A DNA stretch of 64,000 nucleotides from Variovorax saccharolyticus (GTDB lineage: Bacteria > Pseudomonadota > Gammaproteobacteria > Burkholderiales > Burkholderiaceae_C). The notes under the pieces are model-generated. The model saw nothing but the letters and a program-made list of their open reading frames with translations. It was not told the DNA's origin and made no database searches. The first letter of the stretch is position 1. Each line of letters opens with the position of its first letter. The DNA lies in assembly GCF_030316765.1 (NCBI RefSeq), contig NZ_JASZYT010000011.1:124001-188000 (forward strand), in the 5' to 3' direction. Shown here one piece after another: positions 25,193-33,086 of the stretch. A program made the position numbers and the translations under genes.

Positions 25193-26547
25193 AGAGAAGA
25201 AGGACGAATCACTTGCTGCGCATCCTGACGATCCCCCTGCTGCTGGCGCTGGCCGCCTGCGCCGCCGCGCCCGCGGTCCCCGAACCGGCTCCTGCGCTGC
25301 CCGTGCACGCGGCCTGGTGGAACGCCTTCGGCAGCGCCGATCTGCGCGCGCGGGTCGAGGAAGCGCAGGCGCAGAACCTCGACGTCGCGGCGGCCGGCGC
25401 GCGGCTGCAGCAGGCCGAGGCGCTGGTCCGCGGCGCCGATGCGAACCTGTGGCCGAGCGTCTCGCTGGCGGTCGGCGCCAGCCGCGAAGGGCGCTGGAGC
25501 GGCGATGCCCCGGTCGCCGGCAACGCCCATGCGGCGACCCTGGTGACGCGCTACGAGGTCGACCTCTGGGGCGGCCAGCGGGGCCTGCGCGAGAGCGCGA
25601 AGGCCGACCTCCGTGCCAGCACCTTCGACCGCGACGCGGTGCGGCTGGCGGTCGGCGCCGGGACCGCGTCGGCCTGGCTGCGCACGGTCGGACTGCGCGA
25701 CCGGGTGGCGATCGCCGAACTCAACCTGGCCGATGCCGAGCGCCTGCTCGGCCTGGTCGAGGCCCGCCAGCGCGCCGGCGCCGCGACACCGCTGGAACTC
25801 GCGCAGCAGCGCGGCATCGTCGCCACGCAGCGGCGCGTGCTGCTGGCGCTGCAGCGCGAGGCCGCCGACAGCCGCGTGCTGCTGGCGGTCTGGCTGGGCC
25901 GGCAGGCGGCGACACCGCCGGTGGCGGGCACGCTCGACGAGCTGCGGGTGCCGCCCTTCGATGCCGGCCTGCCATCGGACCTGCTGGCGCGCCGGCCCGA
26001 CGTCGCGCGTGCCGAGGCGCGGCTGGCGGCGGCCGATGCCGACATCGAGGTCGCCCGCGCCGCGATGCTGCCGAGCCTGTCGCTGTCGGCGGGCATCGGA
26101 ACCGGCGGCGGCCGCTGGCGAGACCTGTTCGAGTCGCCGCTCTACACGCTGGCCGCCGGCCTGGCGGCGCCGATCTTCGATGCAGGCAAGCTGGCGGCGG
26201 GGCGCGACCTGGCAGTCGCGCGGCGCGAGGAACTGCTGGCCGGCTACCGCTCGAGCATCGTGGCCGCCTTTGCCGATGCACAGGCGGCCCTGCAGGCGCT
26301 GGCCAGCCTGGACGCCGAGCGCGTGGCCCAGGCCGAGGTGCAGAAGCAGGCGCGCCAGGCGCTCGCGATCGCCGAGTCGCGCTACCGCGCCGGTGCCGAG
26401 ACGCTGCTGACCCTGCTCGATGCCCAGCGCACGCTGTATGCGGCGCTCGATGCCGGCTCCCAGCTGCAGCTGGCGCGGCTGGAGGCGTCGGTGGGCTTGT
26501 ACAAGGCGCTGGGGGGCGGGTGGGGGCTGGGCGCCGCCACCCTGTGA
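25189..26547 (+). CDS. TolC-like outer membrane factor lipoprotein (NodT family)
   Basis: The 452-residue product has a lipoprotein signal (RILTIPLLLALAAC, Cys about residue 24) and two repeats of the outer membrane efflux domain. Recognisable are WWNAFGSADLRARVEEAQAQN near the start, the middle LRVPPFDAGLPSDLLARRPDVARAE and the late ESRYRAGAETLLTLLDAQRTLY. It forms the outer-membrane channel for the MacAB pair. ATG 25189 overlaps the macB stop by ATGA, so macA, macB and this gene form one coupled operon. Confidence 0.92.
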   Translation: MKRRRTNHLLRILTIPLLLALAACAAAPAVPEPAPALPVHAAWWNAFGSADLRARVEEAQAQNLDVAAAGARLQQAEALVRGADANLWPSVSLAVGASREGRWSGDAPVAGNAHAATLVTRYEVDLWGGQRGLRESAKADLRASTFDRDAVRLAVGAGTASAWLRTVGLRDRVAIAELNLADAERLLGLVEARQRAGAATPLELAQQRGIVATQRRVLLALQREAADSRVLLAVWLGRQAATPPVAGTLDELRVPPFDAGLPSDLLARRPDVARAEARLAAADADIEVARAAMLPSLSLSAGIGTGGGRWRDLFESPLYTLAAGLAAPIFDAGKLAAGRDLAVARREELLAGYRSSIVAAFADAQAALQALASLDAERVAQAEVQKQARQALAIAESRYRAGAETLLTLLDAQRTLYAALDAGSQLQLARLEASVGLYKALGGGWGLGAATL

Positions 26548-26566
26548 CTCGATCCTGAGTGAACGC

Positions 26567-26809
26567 CTACGGCGGCGAGTCGAAGCTCAGCAAGCACGTC
26601 GGACCCTCGGGGTCTTCGACCACGGCGGTGCCTGCCGGAACAATCGAGCGCCAGAAATTCAAGCCGGATGCATTGCTGCCAACAACCTCGATTCGCCAAT
26701 GGCCGGAGTGCGCCGCCAAGACCTTCAGCGCGGCCTGCCGGCCCGCGTAGAGCCGACGGAATGCGATGCATACGAGGTGTTGCGTGGACGTCGGGCCACT
26801 GCGATTTAG
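26567..26809 (-). pseudogene. Truncated GNAT acetyltransferase remnant (C-terminal part)
   Basis: On the minus strand about 70 codons read into the stop at 26567 and resemble the C-terminal half of a GNAT N-acetyltransferase. FRRLYAGRQAALKVLAAHSG occupies the place of the acetyl-CoA-binding RxxGxG/A helix, followed by HWRIEVVGSNASGLNFWRSIV, the typical beta-strand, Asn and FWR motif. The N-terminal half is missing: upstream of about 26800 the frame continues only as antisense to the toxin gene and does not look like GNAT. This region fills the 349-base gap between the exporter operon and the toxin gene. I infer a gene broken when the toxin-antitoxin pair arrived. Confidence 0.6.
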
Positions 26810-26896
26810 GCTGGTCACGCCTCCATTCGGATCTCTGAACTTTCTGAATCTTCCGTCTTGTCCGGCCGCTTGTATAAAATCTTGTACATTCCGGCG

Positions 26897-27241
26897 ATGA
26901 ACGACGACAGGGAGATTCGCTGGGTTGGCTCGGCTTACGATGACTTGTTGGCCTTCCCCCTGGACTCGCGGCGCGACGCCGGCTTTCAGCTCGGGAAGGT
27001 GCAGGCCGGGTTGGATCCGACCGATTGGAAGCCCTTCGATGGCGTGGGATCGGGCACCAAGGAAATACGCATCAGGGATGCGAGTGGAATCTACCGCGTG
27101 ATGTACATCGCCAAGTTCGAGGAAGCGGTCTATGTCCTGCATTGCTTCCAAAAAAAGTCCCAGGGAACGAGCAAGCATGACAAGGCCATTGCCGCGGCGC
27201 GCTATCGCGCTGTGGTGAGCGCACGAAAGACAGAGCAATGA
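26897..27241 (+). CDS. HigB-like toxin (RelE/Gp49 family)
   Basis: The 114-residue protein matches the phage-derived Gp49-like/HigB group of RelE-fold mRNA interferases. The motifs WVGSAYDDLLAFPLDSRRDAG, DWKPFDGVGSGTKEIRIRD and YRVMYIAKFEEAVYVLHCFQKKSQGT are typical, with the final Lys-Lys-Ser and basic residues near the RNA site. It should cleave mRNA on the ribosome. ATG 26897 was chosen for family length. It overlaps the antitoxin start by ATGA, the usual toxin-first order of this family. A short AT-rich stretch before it carries CTTGTA twice, 12 bases apart (26869 and 26881), a possible operator. Confidence 0.9.
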   Translation: MNDDREIRWVGSAYDDLLAFPLDSRRDAGFQLGKVQAGLDPTDWKPFDGVGSGTKEIRIRDASGIYRVMYIAKFEEAVYVLHCFQKKSQGTSKHDKAIAAARYRAVVSARKTEQ

Positions 27242-27570
27242 AGATCGACACCGAAATCCGTCATGTCACGAAGGCAGGGGCCAACCTTTTTCTGGAGCTT
27301 GGCTTCTCGCCCGAGGAGGCCAGGCGCCTCGAAGCGGCCTCGCGCAAACAGATCAACGACACCCGCCTGCTCAAGCAGCAACTGATGGAAGCACTGGCGG
27401 CCTGGATCAGCGAGCACCACCTGAAGCAGGCGGAGGCCGCCGTGATTCTCATGGTGTCCCGGCCTCGCGTGTCCGATGTGGTGAACAAGAAGGTCGCCAA
27501 GTTCACCATCGATGCGCTGGTCGAAATGCTCAGCCGCGTGGGCAAGCCCGTGAGGCTGGCCATCGGCTGA
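27238..27570 (+). CDS. HigA-like antitoxin (XRE/HTH)
   Basis: The 110-residue product has a Cro/C1-type helix-turn-helix around residues 55-100 (LKQAEAAVILMVSRPRVSDVVNKKVAKFTIDALVEML, shown here as its landmarks), in the position used by Gp49-partner antitoxins. The N-terminal third has FLELGFSPEEARRLEAAS. It should neutralise the toxin and repress the pair's promoter. ATGA overlap with the toxin gene gives coupled translation. It ends 23 bases before the convergent livF gene. Confidence 0.88.
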   Translation: MKIDTEIRHVTKAGANLFLELGFSPEEARRLEAASRKQINDTRLLKQQLMEALAAWISEHHLKQAEAAVILMVSRPRVSDVVNKKVAKFTIDALVEMLSRVGKPVRLAIG

Positions 27571-27593
27571 TCCCGCGCCGCGAGTCGAGTCGC

Positions 27594-28295
27594 TCAGACC
27601 CCCAGCAACTCCTCCAGCACAGCCGGCTCCGCCACCAGCTCGGCCGACGGCCCGTGCCGCACGATCTTGCCTTTTTCCATCACCACCGCGCGGTCGGTGT
27701 GCGCCAGCACGCGGCGCCAGTCGCGGTCGACGATCAGCGTGGCGATGCCGGTCGAGCGGATGCCGGCGATCACGCGCCAGATCTCGGCCACGATCAGCGG
27801 TGCCAGGCCTTCGGTGGCCTCGTCGAGGATCATGAGCCGCGGGTTGGTCATCAGCGCGCGGCCGATCGACAGCATCTGCTGCTCGCCGCCCGACAGCTGC
27901 TGGCCGCCGTGCGAAAGCCGCTCGGTCAGCCGCGGGAAGGTCGCCATCACGCGATCGAAGGTCCACTCGCGCTTGCCGTCGATGCCGGCGCGTGCGCTCA
28001 TCACGAGGTTCTCGCGCACCGACAGGTTCGGGAAGATGCCGCGGCCTTCGGGCACGTAGCCGATGCCGCGCCGCGCCATCTTCTCGGGCGTCCAGCCGGT
28101 GACCTCCTGGCCGTCGAGTTTCACGTGGCCGGAGGCCGGGCGCACGTAGCCCATCAGCGAGCGGATCAGCGTGGTCTTGCCCATGCCGTTGCGCCCGAGC
28201 AGGCCGACCGAGGTGGCAGCGGGCAGCTCGACGTCGACGCCGCGCAGGATGTGGCTGTCGCCGTAGTAGGTGTTGAGGGCTTCGATCTTCAGCAT
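27594..28295 (-). CDS. livF: LivF-type ABC transporter ATP-binding protein
   Basis: The 233-residue ATPase has Walker A GRNGMGKTT, the LivF-specific GIGYVPEGRGIFPNLSV, signature LSGGEQQMLSIGRAL and Walker B LMILDEATEGLAP. It powers a branched-chain-amino-acid-type transporter. It is the last gene of the livH-livM-livG-livF block, one base after the livG stop. Next to the box genes such transporters usually carry aromatic acids; benzoate is the likely substrate here. Confidence 0.93.
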   Translation of the reverse strand: MLKIEALNTYYGDSHILRGVDVELPAATSVGLLGRNGMGKTTLIRSLMGYVRPASGHVKLDGQEVTGWTPEKMARRGIGYVPEGRGIFPNLSVRENLVMSARAGIDGKREWTFDRVMATFPRLTERLSHGGQQLSGGEQQMLSIGRALMTNPRLMILDEATEGLAPLIVAEIWRVIAGIRSTGIATLIVDRDWRRVLAHTDRAVVMEKGKIVRHGPSAELVAEPAVLEELLGV

Positions 28296-28296
28296 C

Positions 28297-29043
28297 TCAA
28301 TGGTCCTCGCCCAGGTAGGCGGTGCGCACGTCGGGATTGGTGCGGATCGATGCCGGGTCGCCGGTCGCGATCACCGTGCCGTTGACCATCACCGTGATGC
28401 GGTCGGCGATGCGGAACACCGCGTCCATGTCGTGCTCCACCAGCAGGATCGCGTGCGAGGCCTTGAGCTTCGCGAGCAGGCCCAGCATGCGCTCGGTCTC
28501 CTCGGCGCCCATGCCGGCCAGCGGCTCGTCGAGCAGCAGCACGCGCGGCTTGGTGGCCAGGCACATCGCGACTTCGAGCTGGCGCTTGGCACCATGGCTC
28601 AGGGTGCCGGCGATGCGCTCGGCCACGCCGTCGAGGCCGGCCGCGGCGAGCGCTTCGCGCGCGCTGGCGTTGCTCTCGGCGCAGCGGCTGGAGGACTGCC
28701 AGATCGCCCACGGCCGCGGCGTCGCGGCCTGTGCCGCGAGGCGGCAGTTTTCGAGCACCGTGAACTCCGGGAAGATCGTGGTGCGCTGGTAGCTGCGCCC
28801 GACACCGGCCAGCGCGCGGCGGAACTGGGCCCGCGTCGTGATGTCCTCGCCATCGAGCGCGATGCGGCCGTCCGAGGCATCGATCTCGCCCGAGAGCATG
28901 TTGATCAAGGTCGACTTGCCGGCGCCGTTGGTGCCGATCACCGCGTGCACTTCGCCGCGGCGCAGGTCGAGCGTCACGGCATTCACCGCGACCAGGCCGC
29001 CGAAGCGGCGCGTGAGTGTTTCGACTGCGAGAAGGGTGCTCAC
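28297..29043 (-). CDS. livG: LivG-type ABC transporter ATP-binding protein
   Basis: The 248-residue ATPase has Walker A GTNGAGKST, the LivG insert AGVGRSYQRTTIFPEFTVLEN, a signature motif LSHGAKRQLEVAMCLA and Walker B VLLLDEPLAGM. The signature has SHGAKRQ in place of SGGQQQ, normal for LivG. The start is GTG 29043, overlapping the livM stop as GTGA. It pairs with LivF in the same transporter. Confidence 0.92.
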   Translation of the reverse strand: MSTLLAVETLTRRFGGLVAVNAVTLDLRRGEVHAVIGTNGAGKSTLINMLSGEIDASDGRIALDGEDITTRAQFRRALAGVGRSYQRTTIFPEFTVLENCRLAAQAATPRPWAIWQSSSRCAESNASAREALAAAGLDGVAERIAGTLSHGAKRQLEVAMCLATKPRVLLLDEPLAGMGAEETERMLGLLAKLKASHAILLVEHDMDAVFRIADRITVMVNGTVIATGDPASIRTNPDVRTAYLGEDH

Positions 29044-29996
29044 GATGCAGCCCCCTTCGGCGACAGCCGCGCCGTGATGCCGATGATGCCCTTGGGCAGC
29101 AGCGCGACGAAGGCGATGATCGCCAGGCCCAGCGACAGCTGCCAGTGGTCGGCCATCGGGCCGACCAGCGCATGGGTCGAGAGCAGCTCCTTCAGCAGCG
29201 TGAACGCGACGGCGCCGATCACCGCGCCGCGCAGGTGGCCGAGGCCGCCGAGGATGATCATCAGCAGCACCTCGCCCGAGTTGTGCCAGGCCAGCAGCTC
29301 GGGGTTGACCACGCCGTCGCGGGAAGCGACCAGGAAGCCTGCGAGCCCGGCCAGCGCGCCGGCGATCACGAAGGCCGCCAGCTTGTAGCCGTAGACCGGA
29401 AAGCCGGCCGCACGCATGCGCTGTTCGTTGACGCGGATGCCGGCCAGCGCGGCGCCGAAGCGCGAGCGCCGGATCAGCGCCAGCAGGCCGTAGGTGGCCG
29501 CCAGCGCCGCCAGCACGAAATAGAACTGCGTGTAGCGGTTCTCCATGTCGAGCGCGCCCAGCGTCGGGCGGATGTACATGTAGATGCCGTCGCTGCCTCC
29601 GCCCAGGGCGGTGTCGTGGAAGACGAAGAAGGCCATCTGCGCGAAGGCCAGCGTCACCATGATGAAGTAGACGCCGCGGGTGCGCAGGCTCAGTGCGCCG
29701 ACCGCCAGCGCATAGGCCGCGGCACAACCCATGGCCAGCGGCAGCAGCAGCGCGATCGAGCCGCCCTCCTTGCCCGAGCCGAGCACCGTGGCGTAGGCCC
29801 CGATGCCGTAGAAGGCCGCATGGCCCAGGCTCACGAGGCCGGTCATGCCGACCAGCAGCTCGAGGCTCAGCGCGAAGATCGACAGGATCATCACCTTGAC
29901 GACCAGGTCCGACATGTAGGGACTCAGCATCGGGCCGAGCAGCGCCAGCGCGATCGCACAGGCGAAGGGGAGCCAGTGGTTCAGTTTGTTCATCAT
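29040..29996 (-). CDS. livM: LivM-type ABC transporter permease
   Basis: The 318-residue protein has about nine to ten membrane segments and the LivM landmarks LVGMTGLVSLGHAAFYGIGAY (about residues 49-69) and GRIRVNEQRM-like text (LAGIRVNEQRMRAAGF), the coupling helix contacting the ATPases. The start is ATG 29996, sharing TGATG with the livH stop (29993 is an alternative Met). Part of the presumed aromatic-acid transporter. Confidence 0.92.
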   Translation of the reverse strand: MMNKLNHWLPFACAIALALLGPMLSPYMSDLVVKVMILSIFALSLELLVGMTGLVSLGHAAFYGIGAYATVLGSGKEGGSIALLLPLAMGCAAAYALAVGALSLRTRGVYFIMVTLAFAQMAFFVFHDTALGGGSDGIYMYIRPTLGALDMENRYTQFYFVLAALAATYGLLALIRRSRFGAALAGIRVNEQRMRAAGFPVYGYKLAAFVIAGALAGLAGFLVASRDGVVNPELLAWHNSGEVLLMIILGGLGHLRGAVIGAVAFTLLKELLSTHALVGPMADHWQLSLGLAIIAFVALLPKGIIGITARLSPKGAAS

Positions 29997-30868
29997 CAGC
30001 CTTTGCGTCCCATGAGGCCTTCGGGCCGCCATATCAGGACGATCGCCATCAGCACGTAGACGCCCATGCCGCTCAGCTCGGCGAAGAAGACCTTGCCGAA
30101 GGTGTCGACGAAGCCGACCAGCAGCGACGCGACCAGCGCGCCCGTGATAGAGCCGATGCCGCCGATCACGACCACCACGAAGCAGATGATCAGCACGCTC
30201 GAACCCATGCCCGGATACACCGAGGACATCGGCGCCGCGATCATGCCGGCCAGCGCCGCCAGCGCGACGCCGGCCGCGAACACGATGCGGTAGAGCCGGC
30301 GGATGTCGATGCCCAGGCCGCGCACCATGTCGCGGTTGCTGGCGCCGGCGCGGATCATCATGCCCAGCCGCGTGCGGTTGACCACGAAGTAGAGGCCGAC
30401 CGCCAGCAGCACGCAGGCCGCCGAGGCGAAGAGCCGGTACCACGGGTAGCTCATGAGGTCGCCGAGCGCGAAGCTGCCTTCGAGCCAGGGCGGCGCCTTG
30501 ACGCCGTGCACGTCGTTGCCGACCAGCAGCGAGCGCAGCTCTTCGAACACCAGGATCAGCCCGTAGGTCATGAGCACCTGCTGCAGGTGGTCGCGCTGGT
30601 AGAGGTAGCTGAAGAAGGCCCACTCGAGCAGATAGCCGAACACCGCGGCCAGCACCACGCCGGCCGCCAGCATCACGATGAACTGGTCGCCGAACAGCGG
30701 CGACAGCGCGAAGGCCATGTAGGCCCCCAGCATGTAGAAGCTGCCGTGCGCCAGGTTGATCACGCCCATGATGCCGAAGATCAGCGTCAGTCCGGAGGCG
30801 ACCAGGAACAGCAGCAATCCGTACTGCACGGAGTTCAGGCACTGAACAAGAAAGGTACCGAAGTCCAC
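29996..30868 (-). CDS. livH: LivH-type ABC transporter permease
   Basis: The 290-residue protein has about eight hydrophobic segments, the early GIMGVINLAHGSFYMLGAYM motif of LivH and the coupling-helix region IRAGASNRDMVRGLGID. It is the first permease gene after livK, but a 90-nt multi-hairpin repeat lies between the two (30918-31009), which could lower livHMGF expression relative to livK. Confidence 0.92.
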   Translation of the reverse strand: MDFGTFLVQCLNSVQYGLLLFLVASGLTLIFGIMGVINLAHGSFYMLGAYMAFALSPLFGDQFIVMLAAGVVLAAVFGYLLEWAFFSYLYQRDHLQQVLMTYGLILVFEELRSLLVGNDVHGVKAPPWLEGSFALGDLMSYPWYRLFASAACVLLAVGLYFVVNRTRLGMMIRAGASNRDMVRGLGIDIRRLYRIVFAAGVALAALAGMIAAPMSSVYPGMGSSVLIICFVVVVIGGIGSITGALVASLLVGFVDTFGKVFFAELSGMGVYVLMAIVLIWRPEGLMGRKG

Positions 30869-30917
30869 AGGCAGTCTATTGGTTGAAGTCGTTGGCTACC
30901 GGGATCCCTCGCGGGAA

Positions 30918-31009
30918 ACACCGCGGAACTGGCTTTGCCAGGCCGCTGGTGTTGCCCCCGGTAGGGGGTGGGCGCCCGGACACGAAGTGCCGGGCAACCT
31001 GGGGGCGAG
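30918..31009 (+). repeat. Covarying multi-hairpin repeat, family 1, copy A (between livK and livH)
   Basis: An outer stem AACACC.GCGG/CCGC.GGTGTT encloses a stem CTGGC/GCCAG; then a stem CCCCC/GGGGG around GGTA; then CCCGG/CCGGG enclosing CAC-GAA-GTG; then ACCTGGGGGCGAGT. The inner stem differs from the other copies at both paired positions (C-T-GGC with GCC-A-G), which keeps pairing. The element abuts the livK stop codon directly. Confidence 0.85.
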
Positions 31010-32176
31010 TTAAAGCTTGCAGCCGCGCGCCGGGTCGGCCAGGCCCTTGACCGCGATGTTCACCATCTTGTTCTCGTTGCCCTCGACCTTGCGCAGGTAG
31101 ACGTCCTGCACCGGGTTGTGCGACTTGCTGATCGTGAAGGCGCCGCGCGGGCTGTCGATCTTCGCTTTCTCGATGGCGCCTGCGAACTCGGCCTTCTTGC
31201 TGATGTCGCCCTTGACCGCGGCCAGGCCGATGGCCAGCATCTGCGCCGCGTCGTAGCCCTGCACCGCGTACACGTCGGGCTGCAGCTTGAAGGACTTGGC
31301 GTAGGCGGTGCGGAAGGCGGTGTCGCGCGGCGTGTTGAGGCCGTCGGCGTAGTGCAGCGTGGTCAGCATGCCCTGGGCGGCTTCGCCCTGTGCCTCGAGC
31401 GTGCCGTCGGTCAGGAAGCCGGGGCCGACCAGCGGGATGGTCTTGTTGAGGCCGGCCGCCGCGTAGTCCTTGACGAACTTGACCGCGCCGCCGCCGGCGA
31501 AGAAGGAATACACCACGTCGGGCTTGGCCGCCGCGATCTCGGTCAGCAGGGCCTGGAACTCGACGTTCGGGAACGGCACCGTGAGCTGCTTCTCGACCTT
31601 GCCGCCGGCCTTCTCGAAGCCTTCCTTGAAGCCGGCCACGGATTCATCGCCGGCCGCGTACTTCCAGGTGATCGTCATGGCCTTCTTCTTGCCCTGCTTG
31701 CCCGCGACCTCGCCCATGGCGTAGGCCGGCTGCCAGTTCGAGAAGGAGCTGCGGAAGATGTTCTGCGCGCACATCGGGCCCGTGACCGCGTCGGCGCCGG
31801 CGTTCGGCACGATCAGCACGGTGCCGCTTTCCTTGGCCGCCTTGGCCATCGCCATGGCAACGCCGGAGTGCACGGTGCCGATGATCACGTCGACGTTGTC
31901 GCGCTTGATCAGCTTGTTGACGTTGTCGGTGGCCTTGGCCGGGTCGGACTCGTCGTCGACCTTGACGAACTCGATCTCGCGGCCGCCGAGCTTGCCGCCC
32001 TGTTCCTCGATGCGCAGCTTGAAGCCGTTCTCGATGGCGACGCCGAGCGCGGCATAGGTGCCGCTGAACGGCAGCATCAGGCCCACCTTCAGCTTGCCCT
32101 GCTGGGCATGGCCCAGGGTGGCGATACACGCCAGCGCCAGGGCTGTGAGGGTGGTGCGTGCGATGCGGTGGCTCAT
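31010..32176 (-). CDS. livK: LivK-type substrate-binding protein (aromatic-acid or branched-chain type)
   Basis: The 388-residue product has a signal peptide (about residues 1-24, ending LGHAQ) followed by the periplasmic type I binding fold: QGKLKVGLMLPFSGTYAALG, VDVIIGTVHSGVAMAMAKA, ENIFRSSFSNWQ-like QNIFRSSFSNWQPAYAMGE and VYAVQGYDAAQMLAIGL. It ends in ADPARGCKL. ATG 32176 follows AAGGAG by about seven bases. Its position beside benzoate-CoA ligase suggests it binds benzoate or a relative; this is inference. Confidence 0.92.
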   Translation of the reverse strand: MSHRIARTTLTALALACIATLGHAQQGKLKVGLMLPFSGTYAALGVAIENGFKLRIEEQGGKLGGREIEFVKVDDESDPAKATDNVNKLIKRDNVDVIIGTVHSGVAMAMAKAAKESGTVLIVPNAGADAVTGPMCAQNIFRSSFSNWQPAYAMGEVAGKQGKKKAMTITWKYAAGDESVAGFKEGFEKAGGKVEKQLTVPFPNVEFQALLTEIAAAKPDVVYSFFAGGGAVKFVKDYAAAGLNKTIPLVGPGFLTDGTLEAQGEAAQGMLTTLHYADGLNTPRDTAFRTAYAKSFKLQPDVYAVQGYDAAQMLAIGLAAVKGDISKKAEFAGAIEKAKIDSPRGAFTISKSHNPVQDVYLRKVEGNENKMVNIAVKGLADPARGCKL

Positions 32177-32205
32177 GGGAAGGTCTCCTTCGGTTGATTG
32201 GAAAT

Positions 32206-32234
32206 ACTTTACTGCTAAACTATTCACGACTCAA
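32206..32234 (-). promoter_or_regulatory. Candidate sigma70 promoter of livK
   Basis: On the minus strand TTGAGT (32229-32234) and TAAAGT (32206-32211) are separated by 17 bases, 30 bases before the livK ATG. The surrounding 50 bases are AT-rich. This suggests livK can be transcribed independently of the upstream ligase operon. Confidence 0.5.
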
Positions 32235-32285
32235 GTAAGAGTTTCCCCCAGCATACCCGGCTAATCCTGCGTGCAGGGCGGCGGG

Positions 32286-33086
32286 TCAAGAGGACTTCTC
32301 TGACTTGATGAATGAAACGGTCGCCACTATCGCCGTTTCGGGCTGATCGCGATGCGGGGAATGCCCGCAGTCCGGGATCTCCAGCAGCCGGGTCTGCGGC
32401 ACGCGCTCGGCGATGCCGCGGATCTGCCGCAGGGTGCCGTACTCGTCGTCGATCCCCTGGATCGCGAGCACCGGGCAGCGGATGCCGCCGATCTCGTCCT
32501 CGATGGACCATTGCCGGAACGGCGGATGCAGCCAGATCCGGTTCCAGCCCCAGAAGGCGGAGTCGACGTCGTCGTGGTAGCGGCCGAGCTTCTGGCGCAG
32601 GTCGGTCTCCAGGTAGGCCTGGCGCGCCAGCTCGATGTTGGCGACCGTCACCTCCTCGACCAGGATGTGCGGCGCCATCGCGACCAGTCCGGCCACGCGG
32701 TCGGGAAAGCGCGCCGCGTACAGCAGGGCGATCGATCCGCCATCGCTGTGGCCGAACAGCCAGGGCTGCTCGGCGATGCCCAGGGCCTCGAAGAAGGCCG
32801 GCAGCACCTCGTGCGCCTGTCGGTGCATGAAGTCCACGTCCCAGGTCTCGTCGGCGTCGCGCGGCGTCGAGCGGCCGTAGCCGGGGCGCGAGAACACCAG
32901 GCCGCGAAAGCCCCCGGCCGCGCACAGGCGCTCGGGGAAATCCTTCCACATCGAGATCGAGCCGAGGCCTTCGTGCAGGAACACGACGAGCGGAGCATCG
33001 GTGCGCTCGGGGGCGATCAGCGCGTACTCGACGCGCACATCCTTGCCCCGCCAGCGGATGGCGGCGAATTCGGAGGGGGAAATCAC
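32286..33086 (-). CDS. Alpha/beta hydrolase of the box cluster
   Basis: The 266-residue protein is an alpha/beta hydrolase with the oxyanion region FLHEGLGSISMW, the nucleophile elbow GHSDGGS (Ser about 113), a later Asp in GIDDEYG and the catalytic His in CGHSPHR. Hydrolases of this type are regularly found in box clusters and may remove dead-end thioesters or lactones; the true substrate is unknown. Start GTG 33086 shares GTGA with the stop of the ligase gene. Confidence 0.87.
   Translation of the reverse strand: MISPSEFAAIRWRGKDVRVEYALIAPERTDAPLVVFLHEGLGSISMWKDFPERLCAAGGFRGLVFSRPGYGRSTPRDADETWDVDFMHRQAHEVLPAFFEALGIAEQPWLFGHSDGGSIALLYAARFPDRVAGLVAMAPHILVEEVTVANIELARQAYLETDLRQKLGRYHDDVDSAFWGWNRIWLHPPFRQWSIEDEIGGIRCPVLAIQGIDDEYGTLRQIRGIAERVPQTRLLEIPDCGHSPHRDQPETAIVATVSFIKSEKSS

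Noticed and set aside
26567..27238. A 223-codon minus-strand frame covering the toxin gene
   Set aside because: Only its last 70 or so codons resemble a protein (GNAT). The rest is antisense to the well-supported HigB-like gene, so I report only the C-terminal remnant.
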